A stretch of 34,494 nucleotides of DNA from JBKHHU01 sp046539045. GTDB taxonomy: Bacteria > Planctomycetota > Phycisphaerae > SM23-33. The notes under the pieces are model-generated. The model was not told where the DNA came from. It ran no database searches and saw nothing but the letters and a program-made list of their open reading frames with translations. Shown piece after piece: positions 16,427 to 24,269 of the stretch (position 1 is its first letter; every line of letters begins with the position of its first letter). The stretch is from the NCBI GenBank assembly GCA_046539045.1, contig JBKHHU010000012.1:1-34494 (forward strand). The letters are read 5' to 3'. A program made the position numbers and the translations under genes.

Positions 16427-17605
16427 ATGAAGCGACTGACGATTATGGTAGCCTTAATTCTCTCGGCGACCTGCCTGTGCCTTGGGCAGGAGGACCAGGC
16501 GGCAAACAAGCCCGGCACGCGCCCGGCGAGGGGGCCCGTCAACGTGTTCAAGCACGTGATGGTTGATATGGCGGAGCGGAACGTCCTTGTCGACGCGGAA
16601 GTCGTCATGCAGAAAGGCATCGTGGAGTATTTCCTTTCCGGGAAGGGCAAAGCCCACGAAACGGTCTTCCTGACAGACGCCAAGCCGAGCCACCTCCATG
16701 CGTCGCTGCTGATGCTTGGACTGACGCCGGGCATCCCCGCACAGTGGACAGGGGAAGGAGCGTCGGGTCGGTTTCTGCCTCCGCGGGGGCCCAAGGTGGA
16801 GATCAAGGTCCGGTGGTCCGACAAGAAGGGCAAACAGCATGAATTGCCGGCCGGCGACTTCCTGAAGCTGACAGGCAAGAAAGGCAGCAGTCCTCCCGAT
16901 CGATACATCTTCGTGGGATCCGAACTGTTCCCCGACGGAACGTATCTTGCCGACGAGGCCGGGGAACATGTTTCCACCGCCAACAAAGGCGCCGCGGTGA
17001 TGGATGTCCCGTTCGAGAGCAGTGAGAGCAAGGGGCAGGAACTGTTCGAAGCGGATCCAGAAGTGGTCCCGGCCAAGGGGACGGACGTCAAGGTCGTTTT
17101 TCACGTGCCGAAGGGGCAGGAGAAGGCTCCGCACGCCCGAGTATATCTCGACATCGACCGCTTCGGGCGGCTCAACATCGGCGGCCGGCCTGTCACGTGG
17201 GACCAACTGGACGACTGGGCAGAGAAGTACCTCTCTCAGCACCAGAAGGGGATGGTGCTGATCCGGCCGTCGCCGTACGCGCTGGTGTACGATATCAGCA
17301 AGGCCCGCGAGGAATTACGGCTGGGTGGCCTGTTCGACACGGAGGTGCATTTTCCGGGTTCGATGATCGAGGTCCTGCCGCGGACGCCGGACCAAGCATC
17401 GGCAGCGTTGAAGGTGTGGAAGCAGAAGTTCGCCAATCCGAAGGAGTACCTCGTGGATCCCGCTGAAGAGGCGGAGGCGGCCCTGGAGGCACTGGAACTG
17501 GAAATCCGCGAGTTGGAAGCGCGGAAGAAGATGCTGCAGAAATATCACGAGGAGTTGAAGGAGCGGGCGACGCAGTTCCGCAAGGAGAATCCGGACAGCG
17601 AATGA
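16427..17605 (+). CDS. Exported YdjY-domain protein with ExbD/TolR-like region and C-terminal coiled coil
   Basis: The protein has 392 residues. AGGAG ends immediately before an ATG at 16421, so the ATG at 16427, six bases away, is preferred. An N-terminal Sec signal peptide (about 1-20) precedes a YdjY domain (about 35-190), recognised by AEVVMQKGIVEYFL, KAHETVFLTDAKPSHLHASLLMLG and a YIFVGS segment. A second domain (about 215-305) has YLDIDRFGRLNIGGRPVTWD, a helix, MVLIRPSPYALVYD and LFDTEVHF. This is the strand-helix pattern of ExbD/TolR periplasmic domains. The last 45 residues are a Glu/Lys-rich coiled coil. The YdjY function is unknown; the ExbD-like call is my inference. The stop overlaps the next start (ATGA), so the two products are probably made together. 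Confidence 0.8.
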   Translation: MKRLTIMVALILSATCLCLGQEDQAANKPGTRPARGPVNVFKHVMVDMAERNVLVDAEVVMQKGIVEYFLSGKGKAHETVFLTDAKPSHLHASLLMLGLTPGIPAQWTGEGASGRFLPPRGPKVEIKVRWSDKKGKQHELPAGDFLKLTGKKGSSPPDRYIFVGSELFPDGTYLADEAGEHVSTANKGAAVMDVPFESSESKGQELFEADPEVVPAKGTDVKVVFHVPKGQEKAPHARVYLDIDRFGRLNIGGRPVTWDQLDDWAEKYLSQHQKGMVLIRPSPYALVYDISKAREELRLGGLFDTEVHFPGSMIEVLPRTPDQASAALKVWKQKFANPKEYLVDPAEEAEAALEALELEIRELEARKKMLQKYHEELKERATQFRKENPDSE

Positions 17606-18441
17606 CCCAGTCTCCACCAGCGACACATGCCGCACCTGCCCCCGCCGGCCTGGTCCGGCGAAACGCAGCAGGGATGCTCACTGCCGCCGCCTTAACGCTG
17701 ATCGTTTCCCTGGGCAGCTATCTGCTGTTCCTGGCGATGGGAAGTCCGCTGTCCCATGCTGCGGTGGGTTCGCTGGCGTTGACGAGCTTCTGGATCGCCT
17801 GTTGCAGCGGGGTATTTGCGATCACCGGAACGGACGGATGGGCGGCGACCATGCGCGTGGGGGCGTGCGTGGATGCGTCGATCATCCTGTTGCTGGTCCT
17901 GTGGTTGAGCAGCATTCCGATCGATTTGTGGGACGCCGTGCGGATGTACCTGTTGTGGGCGGCGGGGGGAGTAACGGCGCTTGCTGTTGTTCGGATGGCC
18001 CGTTCGACGTGGGCTCGGGCGACGCTGGCGTTGCTCGTTGCGGGGGTGTCGGCGATCATGCTTTCGTCCCCGTTCTGGATCGGCGGGCCGCTCCAGTCAC
18101 TCTCCGGCGATGCAGCCAAAACCGCGGCGGCCTGGGCTGTGCGGGCCAACCTCTTCTTCGCGGTCTCCGTGTTGCTGGCAGAGCCGCTGTCATTCTCCTG
18201 GCCGCAATCTCCCCTCATGTATGACATCACGCGCCTGGGCGATTACGTCCCCATTCCGTCCGTCGGCTGGTATGAAACGCTGGGGCTGTATCTGGCGATC
18301 GCTGTCGTCGCGGGCACGGTCGCGGGCGTCCGCAGCGGGGCAGGGCGACGACGCATGTCCCGATCGCGCCTCAGCCCTGCCGAGCGAGAAAATCCTCCAG
18401 CAGATCGGCGAACCGGCGAACCGCCTTCCCGCGGTGGCTGA
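17602..18441 (+). CDS. Polytopic membrane protein coupled to the YdjY-domain gene
   Basis: The protein has 279 residues and about seven predicted membrane helices (about 25-46, 53-74, 93-108, 113-133, 141-162, 182-199 and 228-245), with a short Pro/Ala-rich cytoplasmic start. The ATG overlaps the upstream TGA as ATGA, so translation is probably coupled. No family is recognised. Coupling to an exported protein with an ExbD-like part makes a membrane partner role plausible, but this is inference. The last 24 residues, rich in Arg, Pro and Gly, lie over the 3' end of rdgB on the other strand. They read like antisense of that gene, so the tail may be a recent extension through a lost stop. Confidence 0.72.
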   Translation: MTQSPPATHAAPAPAGLVRRNAAGMLTAAALTLIVSLGSYLLFLAMGSPLSHAAVGSLALTSFWIACCSGVFAITGTDGWAATMRVGACVDASIILLLVLWLSSIPIDLWDAVRMYLLWAAGGVTALAVVRMARSTWARATLALLVAGVSAIMLSSPFWIGGPLQSLSGDAAKTAAAWAVRANLFFAVSVLLAEPLSFSWPQSPLMYDITRLGDYVPIPSVGWYETLGLYLAIAVVAGTVAGVRSGAGRRRMSRSRLSPAERENPPADRRTGEPPSRGG

Positions 18442-19009
18442 TGGCGTTCTTCTCTTCGGGAAGCAACTGGGCCGTCGTGCAAGCGCGATCCGGCAGGTAG
18501 AACAGCGGATCGTACCCGAAACCGTTCTCGCCGGCAGGTTCATAACCAATCCTCCCTTCCACCGTTCCTCGGGTTTCCAACAGGACGGCTCCCGGTTCGG
18601 CGAACGCCAGGTAGCAGACGAACCGCGCGGTTCGTTGCTCGTCCGGGATGTCGCGGAGTTCTTCCAGCAGTTTCTCGTTATTGGCCTGGTCAATGTCGTC
18701 GCGCCGGTCGGACTCAACACGATCGGCCGCATATCGGGCACTGTGCACGCCGGGTCGGCCGTCGAGGGCGTCTACGGCCAGTCCGGAATCATCGGCAAGA
18801 CACCAATGCCCCGTCTGCTCGGCGTAGTGGAGGGCCTTCTTGCGGGCGTTCTCGGCGAACGTCTCCCCGTCCTCGATCGCTTCCGGAACATCGCCGAAGT
18901 CGGCCAGCGACTTGATCTCCAGCCGCAGGTCGCTGAGAACCCGTCGCATTTCACGAATCTTGCCCGGGTTTCCGGTTGCCAACACCAACGAACGGTCCTT
19001 CCTGCTCAT
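18371..19009 (-). CDS. rdgB: XTP/dITP diphosphatase (RdgB/HAM1 family)
   Basis: The enzyme hydrolyses deaminated purine nucleotides (dITP, XTP) to the monophosphate and diphosphate, keeping them out of DNA and RNA. It has 212 residues, close to the family size. Motifs are LATGNPGKIREM near the N-terminus (substrate and metal site), CLADDSGLAVDAL, PGVHSARYA, GFGYDPLF and SHRGKAVRRF at the C-terminus. It is the third gene after rph and a lipoprotein, with a gap of only 10 bases to the lipoprotein stop, so they form one operon. The rph-rdgB pairing is common in bacteria. Its 3' end overlaps the convergent membrane-protein gene by 71 bases. Confidence 0.95.
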   Translation of the reverse strand: MSRKDRSLVLATGNPGKIREMRRVLSDLRLEIKSLADFGDVPEAIEDGETFAENARKKALHYAEQTGHWCLADDSGLAVDALDGRPGVHSARYAADRVESDRRDDIDQANNEKLLEELRDIPDEQRTARFVCYLAFAEPGAVLLETRGTVEGRIGYEPAGENGFGYDPLFYLPDRACTTAQLLPEEKNAISHRGKAVRRFADLLEDFLARQG

Positions 19010-19019
19010 GTCTTGCCAC

Positions 19020-19859
19020 CTACCGCGGATTAACGCCGGGGAACTGCCGTTGTCCCACTCCGCCGCTCTCTGTGAGGGAGCCGGTCTTCTCGGGAATCTT
19101 GATCGGATGCGAACGGCTAACTACCTCAACCAGGCCCCCGGTGCGCGGGTCGGAGCGGCGGACGATCTCCTCATGCCCGTTCACGGCGAGCTTCGGGTGC
19201 CGCTGGATGATCTGCTGCATCTTCGGATTCATGATCGTCGGCACGTGCGTCCGCCCCTTCTGCATCATCCGCATCGCGGATTCCGGGAATGAGCCGATGG
19301 TCACCTTCGATTTGGCGACCTCGTGGTGATAGTACGCCTGTTCGCCCTGCTTCCGCAGGTACTTGCAGTATTCCACGGCATCCTTTTTCCGGCTGTAATA
19401 GTCTTCTTCGGGAACGTCCTCGAAGATCGCCACCAGTACGGTCCAGTAGCCGTTGGCGTTTGCGAGCTTGTATTCCGGTGGGCCGAAATCCTCTCCCGGG
19501 ATCGGCAGGACCAGCGCTTTCTGATAGAGTCGAACTCCCGCGGGCGCTACCCACGCCTTGGCGATGCCCACGCGTTTGCGGGCTTCGTCGAGCGTACGGT
19601 ACTTACCCCAGAACAGGTCGCTCCGATCGCTCTTGTGGACGATGTAGAGATCTTTCCACCCGGCGTGCCGCTCTGTCTGTTGTTTGTATCGCCTGGCCTC
19701 CCGGATGTGGTTCCGGCCCTGCAGCGCCGTCAGGAAGACGGTGTAGCGGGCCTCCTCATCGCTGGCAGATGAGCCAAGGTACACATTGCCATTGGGATTG
19801 CAGCCGATCAGGAACGCACCGGCCAAGGTCAGAGTCAGCAACAGATACATGCGTTTCAT
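19020..19859 (-). CDS. Lipoprotein with SPOR-like repeats between rph and rdgB
   Basis: The protein has 279 residues. The signal peptide ends with the lipobox LIGC (Cys20). Two regions have the SPOR-like pattern of a strand, helix, then strand. The first, at about 38-105, runs from ARYTVFLTALQG to DLFWGKYRTLDEARKRV. The second, at about 135-195, runs from GYWTVLVAIF through DAVEYCKYLRKQGEQAYYHH to KVTIGSFPESAM. SPOR domains bind denuded peptidoglycan glycans, so an envelope role is likely if the assignment holds; this is by eye and unverified. The C-terminal 80 residues are unassigned. It starts 9 bases after the rph stop and ends 10 bases before rdgB, so it is co-transcribed with two housekeeping enzymes unrelated to it. 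A GAGG site precedes the ATG. Confidence 0.78.
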   Translation of the reverse strand: MKRMYLLLTLTLAGAFLIGCNPNGNVYLGSSASDEEARYTVFLTALQGRNHIREARRYKQQTERHAGWKDLYIVHKSDRSDLFWGKYRTLDEARKRVGIAKAWVAPAGVRLYQKALVLPIPGEDFGPPEYKLANANGYWTVLVAIFEDVPEEDYYSRKKDAVEYCKYLRKQGEQAYYHHEVAKSKVTIGSFPESAMRMMQKGRTHVPTIMNPKMQQIIQRHPKLAVNGHEEIVRRSDPRTGGLVEVVSRSHPIKIPEKTGSLTESGGVGQRQFPGVNPR

Positions 19860-19868
19860 GGTACTACC

Positions 19869-20588
19869 TCACGCTTTGAGCGCATCACGCTGAATTTTCA
19901 TGAGCTTCCGGATACCGGTTCCGGCTAGTGTAAGCATCTTGTCCAGCTGGTCCTTCTCGAAGGGCACGCCTTCGCTGGTGCCCTGCAGTTCGACGAACTT
20001 CCCGCCGCGGACCATCGCGACGTTCATGTCCACTTCGGCAGAGGAATCTTCGGCGTAGTCAAGATCCAGAACCGCCCGGCCGTCGACGATACCAACCGAC
20101 ACCGCGGCGATCTGGTTGTTCAATGCGGTCTTTCGGCAGAGCCCCGCTTCGGCGCCCCGCTCGACTGCCCGGGCCAGGGCGATATACGCGCCGGTGATCG
20201 AGACGCATCGCGTCCCGCCGTCGGCCTCCAGCACATCGCAGTCCAGCGTAATCGTGTTGGGCCCGAGTTTCTCAAAATCCACCACTCCTCGAAGCGCCCT
20301 TCCGATCAGCCGCTTGATCTCCGTGGCGCGGCTGTCGGTTCCGCGGGCTTTGCGTCGCGGCCCGGTCGAGGCGGGCATCATCGCATACTCAGCCGTGACC
20401 CATCCGAGCCCGGATTTCTCCCGCCATGTCGGGACGCCCGCTTCGAAGCTGGCGGTGCATATAACGCGCGTGCCGCCGAGTTCGATCAGGCAGCTTCCGC
20501 CGGCGGAGCGGACAAAATCGAGTATGACTGTCGTCTCGCGGAGTTCGTTGGCTTTCCTGCCGTCGTGTCGCTGTTGTGCCATCGGCAT
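19869..20588 (-). CDS. rph: Ribonuclease PH
   Basis: RNase PH is a phosphorolytic 3'-5' exoribonuclease that trims tRNA precursors and other RNAs. It has 239 residues, the usual family length. Recognisable segments are RHDGRKANELR, GGTRVICTASFE, WVTAEYAMMPAST with the following RKARGTDSRATEIKRLIGRALR, ITLDCDVLEADGGTR and LDLDYAEDSSAEVDMN. A second in-frame ATG at 20582 (Met3) is an alternative start. TACACT lies directly upstream as a possible -10 box, but no good -35 box is seen. It heads the rph-lipoprotein-rdgB operon, downstream of the palindromic element that separates it from argF. Confidence 0.96.
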   Translation of the reverse strand: MPMAQQRHDGRKANELRETTVILDFVRSAGGSCLIELGGTRVICTASFEAGVPTWREKSGLGWVTAEYAMMPASTGPRRKARGTDSRATEIKRLIGRALRGVVDFEKLGPNTITLDCDVLEADGGTRCVSITGAYIALARAVERGAEAGLCRKTALNNQIAAVSVGIVDGRAVLDLDYAEDSSAEVDMNVAMVRGGKFVELQGTSEGVPFEKDQLDKMLTLAGTGIRKLMKIQRDALKA

Positions 20589-20648
20589 AGTGTAGCGAAT
20601 CGGCAGGGCCGTTTCTATGCAAAGAGTGTGCGCCGGGCTGGGGAGATG

Positions 20649-20907
20649 GTTGATTCACACACACAAAAAACAGAGCGGCAGAGATACAGGAGCCGTGCTG
20701 CAGTGACTGACCGGCTCTAGAGCGAGTGACAAAACTCTTTTCCGGTTCAGCTGGCTGCAATCGTCCCTGTCGGCGTCCGGCTGCTTCGGCAATGCTACGG
20801 CATTGCCTGCATCGCCGTCCTTGTCAGGAACGTTTTCGCCGACGCTGAACCACGAAATTACTTCTGTCACTCACTCTGATTCTCTGAGCCTCTGCGTGTG
20901 AATCAAC
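20649..20907. repeat. Nested inverted-repeat element (MITE-like or structured RNA), 259 bp
   Basis: This fills most of the 325-base spacer between argF and rph. Five pairs of arms are nested in order. The pairs are GTTGATTCACAC (20649-20660) with 20896-20907, perfect over 12 bp; AGAGCGAGTGACA (20719-20731) with 20865-20877, 12 of 13; and GGTTCAGC (20744-20751) with GCTGAACC (20844-20851). The inner pairs are GTCGGCG (20769-20775) with CGCCGAC (20837-20843), and GGCAATGC (20788-20795) with GCATTGCC (20800-20807) closing a TACG tetraloop. The whole could fold into one long interrupted hairpin. It codes for nothing convincing. The right end (CTCTGAGCCTCTGCGTGTG) resembles the CTCTG-rich dispersed intergenic repeats I recall from several environmental genomes. 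It could be a non-autonomous mobile element, a transcript-stability or terminator element, or a structured RNA. Confidence 0.7.
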
Positions 20908-20913
20908 AGAGTG

Positions 20914-21831
20914 TTACTCGATCCCGCCCTCGTCCATGAGCACGTTCAGCAGCGATCGTTGGAAGTGCAGGCGGTTTTCCGACTGGTCGAAGATATATTC
21001 GGCATAGGCTTCGAACGTCTCCTCGGAGATCTCGTAGCCCTTGTACGCGGGCAGGCAATGCAGCACGAACGCCTCCTCGGGCGCCTCGGACATCAGATCC
21101 GCATTAACCTGGAAACTGTCGAAGTCCCGGACGCGCTGGGCCTTTTCTTCTTCCTGGCCCATGGAGACCCATGTATCGGCGTAGATCACGTCGGCGTTTC
21201 TCACGCTGTCGATCGGGTCGTGGTTCATGCTGAACCGGTCTGCGTCCAGCGTGTCCACGAATTCCGGCTCCAGTTCGTAGCCTTCGGGACAGGCGAGCAC
21301 GAAGTGCATACCCAGCCGTTCGGTGGCTGCGGCCAGCGAGCGCGCGACATTGTTGCCGTCGCCGACGAAGACGATCGTTTTGCCCGCCAGCTCGCCCCGA
21401 TGCTCCTGGAGCGTCATCAGGTCTGCCATCGCCTGACAGGGGTGGGAGTAATCGGTCAGCGCGTTGACAACCGGGATGCTGGAAACCTTCGCCAGTTCGC
21501 ACACGAGTTCGTGGCTGAACGTCCTGGCCATGATCCCGTCCACCATGCGGGACAGCACCCGTCCGGTATCGGCCACGCTTTCCCGCTGTCCGAGACCGAT
21601 ATCCGCGGGCGTCAGGTACATCGCATGTCCGCCGAGGTGCGTCATCGCGGTTTCGAAGCTTACGCGGGTACGCAGCGAGGGTTTCTCGAAGAACATCGCC
21701 AGCGTCCTGTTCTCGAGGGTCTGGGGCAACGTGTCCTGGCGGAACATTGCTTTATCGGCAATCGCGCGGTCCAGCAGGGCCTTGAGTTGCGGGCCTGTGA
21801 AATCGGCGATGTTGATGAAATCCTTGATCAT
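20914..21831 (-). CDS. argF: Ornithine carbamoyltransferase
   Basis: The enzyme makes citrulline from ornithine and carbamoyl phosphate in arginine biosynthesis. It has 305 residues, a normal size. The carbamoyl-phosphate motif SLRTR is at 52-56 in FFEKPSLRTRVSFETA. Other hallmarks are DYSHPCQAMADLMT, FVGDGNNVARSL and the ornithine-side HCLPAYKGYEI near the C-terminus. It starts 12 bases after the argB stop on the same strand, so the two are co-transcribed. It is followed by the nested inverted-repeat element. Confidence 0.96.
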   Translation of the reverse strand: MIKDFINIADFTGPQLKALLDRAIADKAMFRQDTLPQTLENRTLAMFFEKPSLRTRVSFETAMTHLGGHAMYLTPADIGLGQRESVADTGRVLSRMVDGIMARTFSHELVCELAKVSSIPVVNALTDYSHPCQAMADLMTLQEHRGELAGKTIVFVGDGNNVARSLAAATERLGMHFVLACPEGYELEPEFVDTLDADRFSMNHDPIDSVRNADVIYADTWVSMGQEEEKAQRVRDFDSFQVNADLMSEAPEEAFVLHCLPAYKGYEISEETFEAYAEYIFDQSENRLHFQRSLLNVLMDEGGIE

Positions 21832-21843
21832 GAAAGCACCTGG

Positions 21844-22719
21844 TTACTTCTGGGTGATGAGCGTGCCGGAGCCGCGGTCGGAGAAGATCTCCAGCAGGAG
21901 CGAATGCGGAATCCGTCCGCTGATGATGTGCGTGCGGTTCACGCCCGCTTCCAGTGCGCGGAGGCAGGAGTCGACCTTCGGGATCATCCCACCGGAAATC
22001 GTGCCGTCGGTGATCATGTCCTTGATCTCTGCTTCGGTCGCGGTGGTGACGACGCTCTCCGGCTCATTTTCGTCCCGGCGGATGCCGTGGGTGTCGCTGA
22101 CGACCACCAGCTTGCCGGCCCCGAGAGAGGCAGCGACTTCGCCGGCGGCGGTGTCGGCATTGCAGTTGAGCTTCCCGCCGGTCCGGTCGCGGGCCAGCGG
22201 GGCGATGACCGGAATGGTATCCGCCTGGCAGAGCAGTTCCACCAGGTGCGCGTTGACGCCGGTGACCCGTCCGACAAAGCCCAGATCGATCTTTCGGTCG
22301 TCCTCTTCCAGGAACAGCTTCTCGCCGAACAGGACGCTGCTGCCGAGTGTGTGCAGGCCCATGGCGGCAGAGCCGAGCGACTCGATGGTATCCACAATGC
22401 CCTTGTTGACCTCATTGCAGAGCACGTGTTCGACGACCGTCAGCGTGCGTTGGTCGGTATATCGCCGTCCTTTGACGAACTGCACTTCCAGCCCGCGCTC
22501 TTCCATGGCCGAGGAGATGGCCTTGCCCCCGCCGTGGACGATCACCGGCCTCATCCCGACGGTGCTCATGAACACCACGTCGGTCAGCAGGGCCTTCAGA
22601 TCATCGGGCTGGTCCATGATCGAACCGCCCATCTTGACCACGACGATCGTGTTGCGAAACCGTTGGATATAGCTCAACGCTTCGATGAGCGTGCCGGCTT
22701 TCTCGATTGCCTGTTCCAT
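21844..22719 (-). CDS. argB: Acetylglutamate kinase
   Basis: ArgB phosphorylates N-acetylglutamate, the second step of arginine biosynthesis. It has 291 residues from the start at 22719, which has AAGGA seven bases upstream; the frame stays open further upstream without family similarity. Visible are VVVKMGGSIMD (ATP site), MRPVIVHGGGKAIS, TGGKLNCNADTAAGEVAASLGAGK with the following LVVVSDTHG, and the GGMIPKVDSCLRAL segment. The C-terminal RIPHSLLLEIFSDRGSGTLI is typical. It lies between tsaE (97 bases upstream) and argF (12 bases downstream). Confidence 0.96.
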   Translation of the reverse strand: MEQAIEKAGTLIEALSYIQRFRNTIVVVKMGGSIMDQPDDLKALLTDVVFMSTVGMRPVIVHGGGKAISSAMEERGLEVQFVKGRRYTDQRTLTVVEHVLCNEVNKGIVDTIESLGSAAMGLHTLGSSVLFGEKLFLEEDDRKIDLGFVGRVTGVNAHLVELLCQADTIPVIAPLARDRTGGKLNCNADTAAGEVAASLGAGKLVVVSDTHGIRRDENEPESVVTTATEAEIKDMITDGTISGGMIPKVDSCLRALEAGVNRTHIISGRIPHSLLLEIFSDRGSGTLITQK

Positions 22720-22816
22720 AGAGACATCCTTCTGAATGACAAGCCGTGCATGATGGCAAAGAAGGGTTATATCGTCAAGGGTTTCTGATGAGTGATGATG
22801 CGGGAACTGGTGGGTC

Positions 22817-23242
22817 TCAGTCGACTTGCCGGAGCAGGAACCGGCGGCTGTGCTCTCCGCTGATCTCGATGCGGAGTTCCCAGTACGGGCGGGGAAGGGC
22901 GGATTCGGCGCGGTCGGCCCATTCGATGAGCACCACGCCGGTTTCGAGCATCTCATCGAAGCCCAGATCCAGCAATTCCTCTGCCGGGGCGGTCAGGCGG
23001 TACAGGTCGATGTGGTAAAGCGGGACCTTGCCCGGGTATTCCTGCACGAGAACGAAAGTGGGGCTGGAGACCATGCGGGAATCGTCCAGGCCGAGCCCCT
23101 CAGCCAGGCCCTTGGTGATTGTGGTTTTGCCCGCTCCCAAATCGCCGACCAGCGCCACGCAATCGCCGAGGTCGAGCTTTCCGGCGATCTCGCGCCCGAT
23201 CTCGTACGTCCGCTCCACGCTGTTGCTGTTGAAGACTTCCAT
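22817..23242 (-). CDS. tsaE: tRNA t6A biosynthesis ATPase TsaE
   Basis: TsaE is the ATPase that helps the TsaB-TsaD complex form threonylcarbamoyladenosine at tRNA position 37. It has 141 residues from the start at 23242. The Walker A motif is VGDLGAGKTT (Lys39). SPTFVLVQEY and YHIDLYRL follow, then LIEWADRA before the C-terminal strands, all classic for the family. The frame is open upstream to 23335, but that part overlaps thiL and lacks similarity. It starts 43 bases after thiL on the same strand. The product of this pathway is the substrate of MtaB, also encoded in this window. Confidence 0.94.
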   Translation of the reverse strand: MEVFNSNSVERTYEIGREIAGKLDLGDCVALVGDLGAGKTTITKGLAEGLGLDDSRMVSSPTFVLVQEYPGKVPLYHIDLYRLTAPAEELLDLGFDEMLETGVVLIEWADRAESALPRPYWELRIEISGEHSRRFLLRQVD

Positions 23243-23285
23243 AACGCCCGAAGGATACGGCAAAACCGACGCGGGCGGAACCCCT

Positions 23286-24212
23286 TTACGCCAAATGTTC
23301 CCAGCCGGGCTTGTCCACCGGCGATCGCGACCCATCCGCTGCGATCAACTGGATTCCCTTGCCGTCAACGATCCTGCCGATTTTCGTCAGCTCGACCTCG
23401 CAAGGCGGCTGGCTGACCAGCTTGTCTGCCTCCGCCTGCGGTAGCGTGAAGCAGAGCTCGTGATCTTCGCCGTCGGTCAGGGCACGACTCAGCATCTCGC
23501 CTCTGTCCTCGGTGGAAATTCCCGTAGCGGCGTCGGGATGGATCGGGATGGCGGGTTCGGTTAATTCCGCGCCCACACCGGAGGCCCGGCAGATGTGCCC
23601 CAGATCGGTGGCCAGCCCGTCGGACAGGTCGATCATCGCGTGCAGGTCGGCCGCTCCGGACAGCATCTGGGCCTCCTCGACGCGCGGGATGAATTCCAGG
23701 TGTCGTCGCGTGCGCCAGGCACCGCCAAGCTTGCCGGTCACGCAAATCGCATCGCCGGGCTTGGCGCCGCTGCGGAGAACCGGGCGGCCCGTGCCCGGGC
23801 GGGCGAAGAGCGTCAGGCTGATGGCGAGTTTCTGATCCCACGTGCCGAGATCCCCGCCGACCAGCGGACAGTGGAATCGGTCGCCCAGTTCGCGAATGCC
23901 GCCGTAGATCTCCCGGGCGACCGCTTCGTCGGTGCCTTTCGGCAGCGCCACAGATGCCACCGCCGCCAAAGGTTCTGCCGCCATGGCGGCAACATCCGAG
24001 AGGTTCCGCGCCATCGCCTTTCGACCGGCGAGCCGCGGGCCGTGCTCTTCCAGCAGGAAATGCACCCCGTCCAGCACCTGGTCAATCGTGATCAGCAGGT
24101 CCTCGGCGCCGCATTTGACCACGGCCATGTCGTCGCCCGGGCCGATCGGCACCCGCGCCGGGTCAAACCGGCTCTGCCGCGTAATCCACTTGATGAAATC
24201 CAGTTCTCGCAT
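23286..24212 (-). CDS. thiL: Thiamine-monophosphate kinase
   Basis: ThiL phosphorylates thiamine monophosphate to thiamine diphosphate, the active cofactor. It has 308 residues, a normal size. Family features are GPGDDMAVV near the N-terminus (metal and ATP site), ARNLSDVAAMAAEPLA, PLVGGDLGTWDQKLAI, MIDLSDGLATDLGHIC and DGEDHELCFTL. The last residues include PVDKPGWEHL, typical of the C-terminus. It lies 57 bases after argH and 43 bases before tsaE on the same strand, so it is probably in one transcript with them. Confidence 0.95.
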   Translation of the reverse strand: MRELDFIKWITRQSRFDPARVPIGPGDDMAVVKCGAEDLLITIDQVLDGVHFLLEEHGPRLAGRKAMARNLSDVAAMAAEPLAAVASVALPKGTDEAVAREIYGGIRELGDRFHCPLVGGDLGTWDQKLAISLTLFARPGTGRPVLRSGAKPGDAICVTGKLGGAWRTRRHLEFIPRVEEAQMLSGAADLHAMIDLSDGLATDLGHICRASGVGAELTEPAIPIHPDAATGISTEDRGEMLSRALTDGEDHELCFTLPQAEADKLVSQPPCEVELTKIGRIVDGKGIQLIAADGSRSPVDKPGWEHLA

Positions 24213-24269
24213 AGCGGTCCCGATTCACCTGCCCATAGTGCGTTCAGTCCAATTCGTGCAACTGGCGGA

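Noticed and set aside
20649..20907. A CRISPR array or tRNA gene in the argF-rph spacer
   Set aside because: The repeats are inverted and nested, not direct and evenly spaced. No cloverleaf with T-loop and anticodon features was found.
20911..22788. Plus-strand open frame of 625 codons over argF and argB
   Set aside because: argF and argB on the minus strand have full sets of catalytic motifs. The plus frame is His/Arg/Gln-rich shadow sequence.
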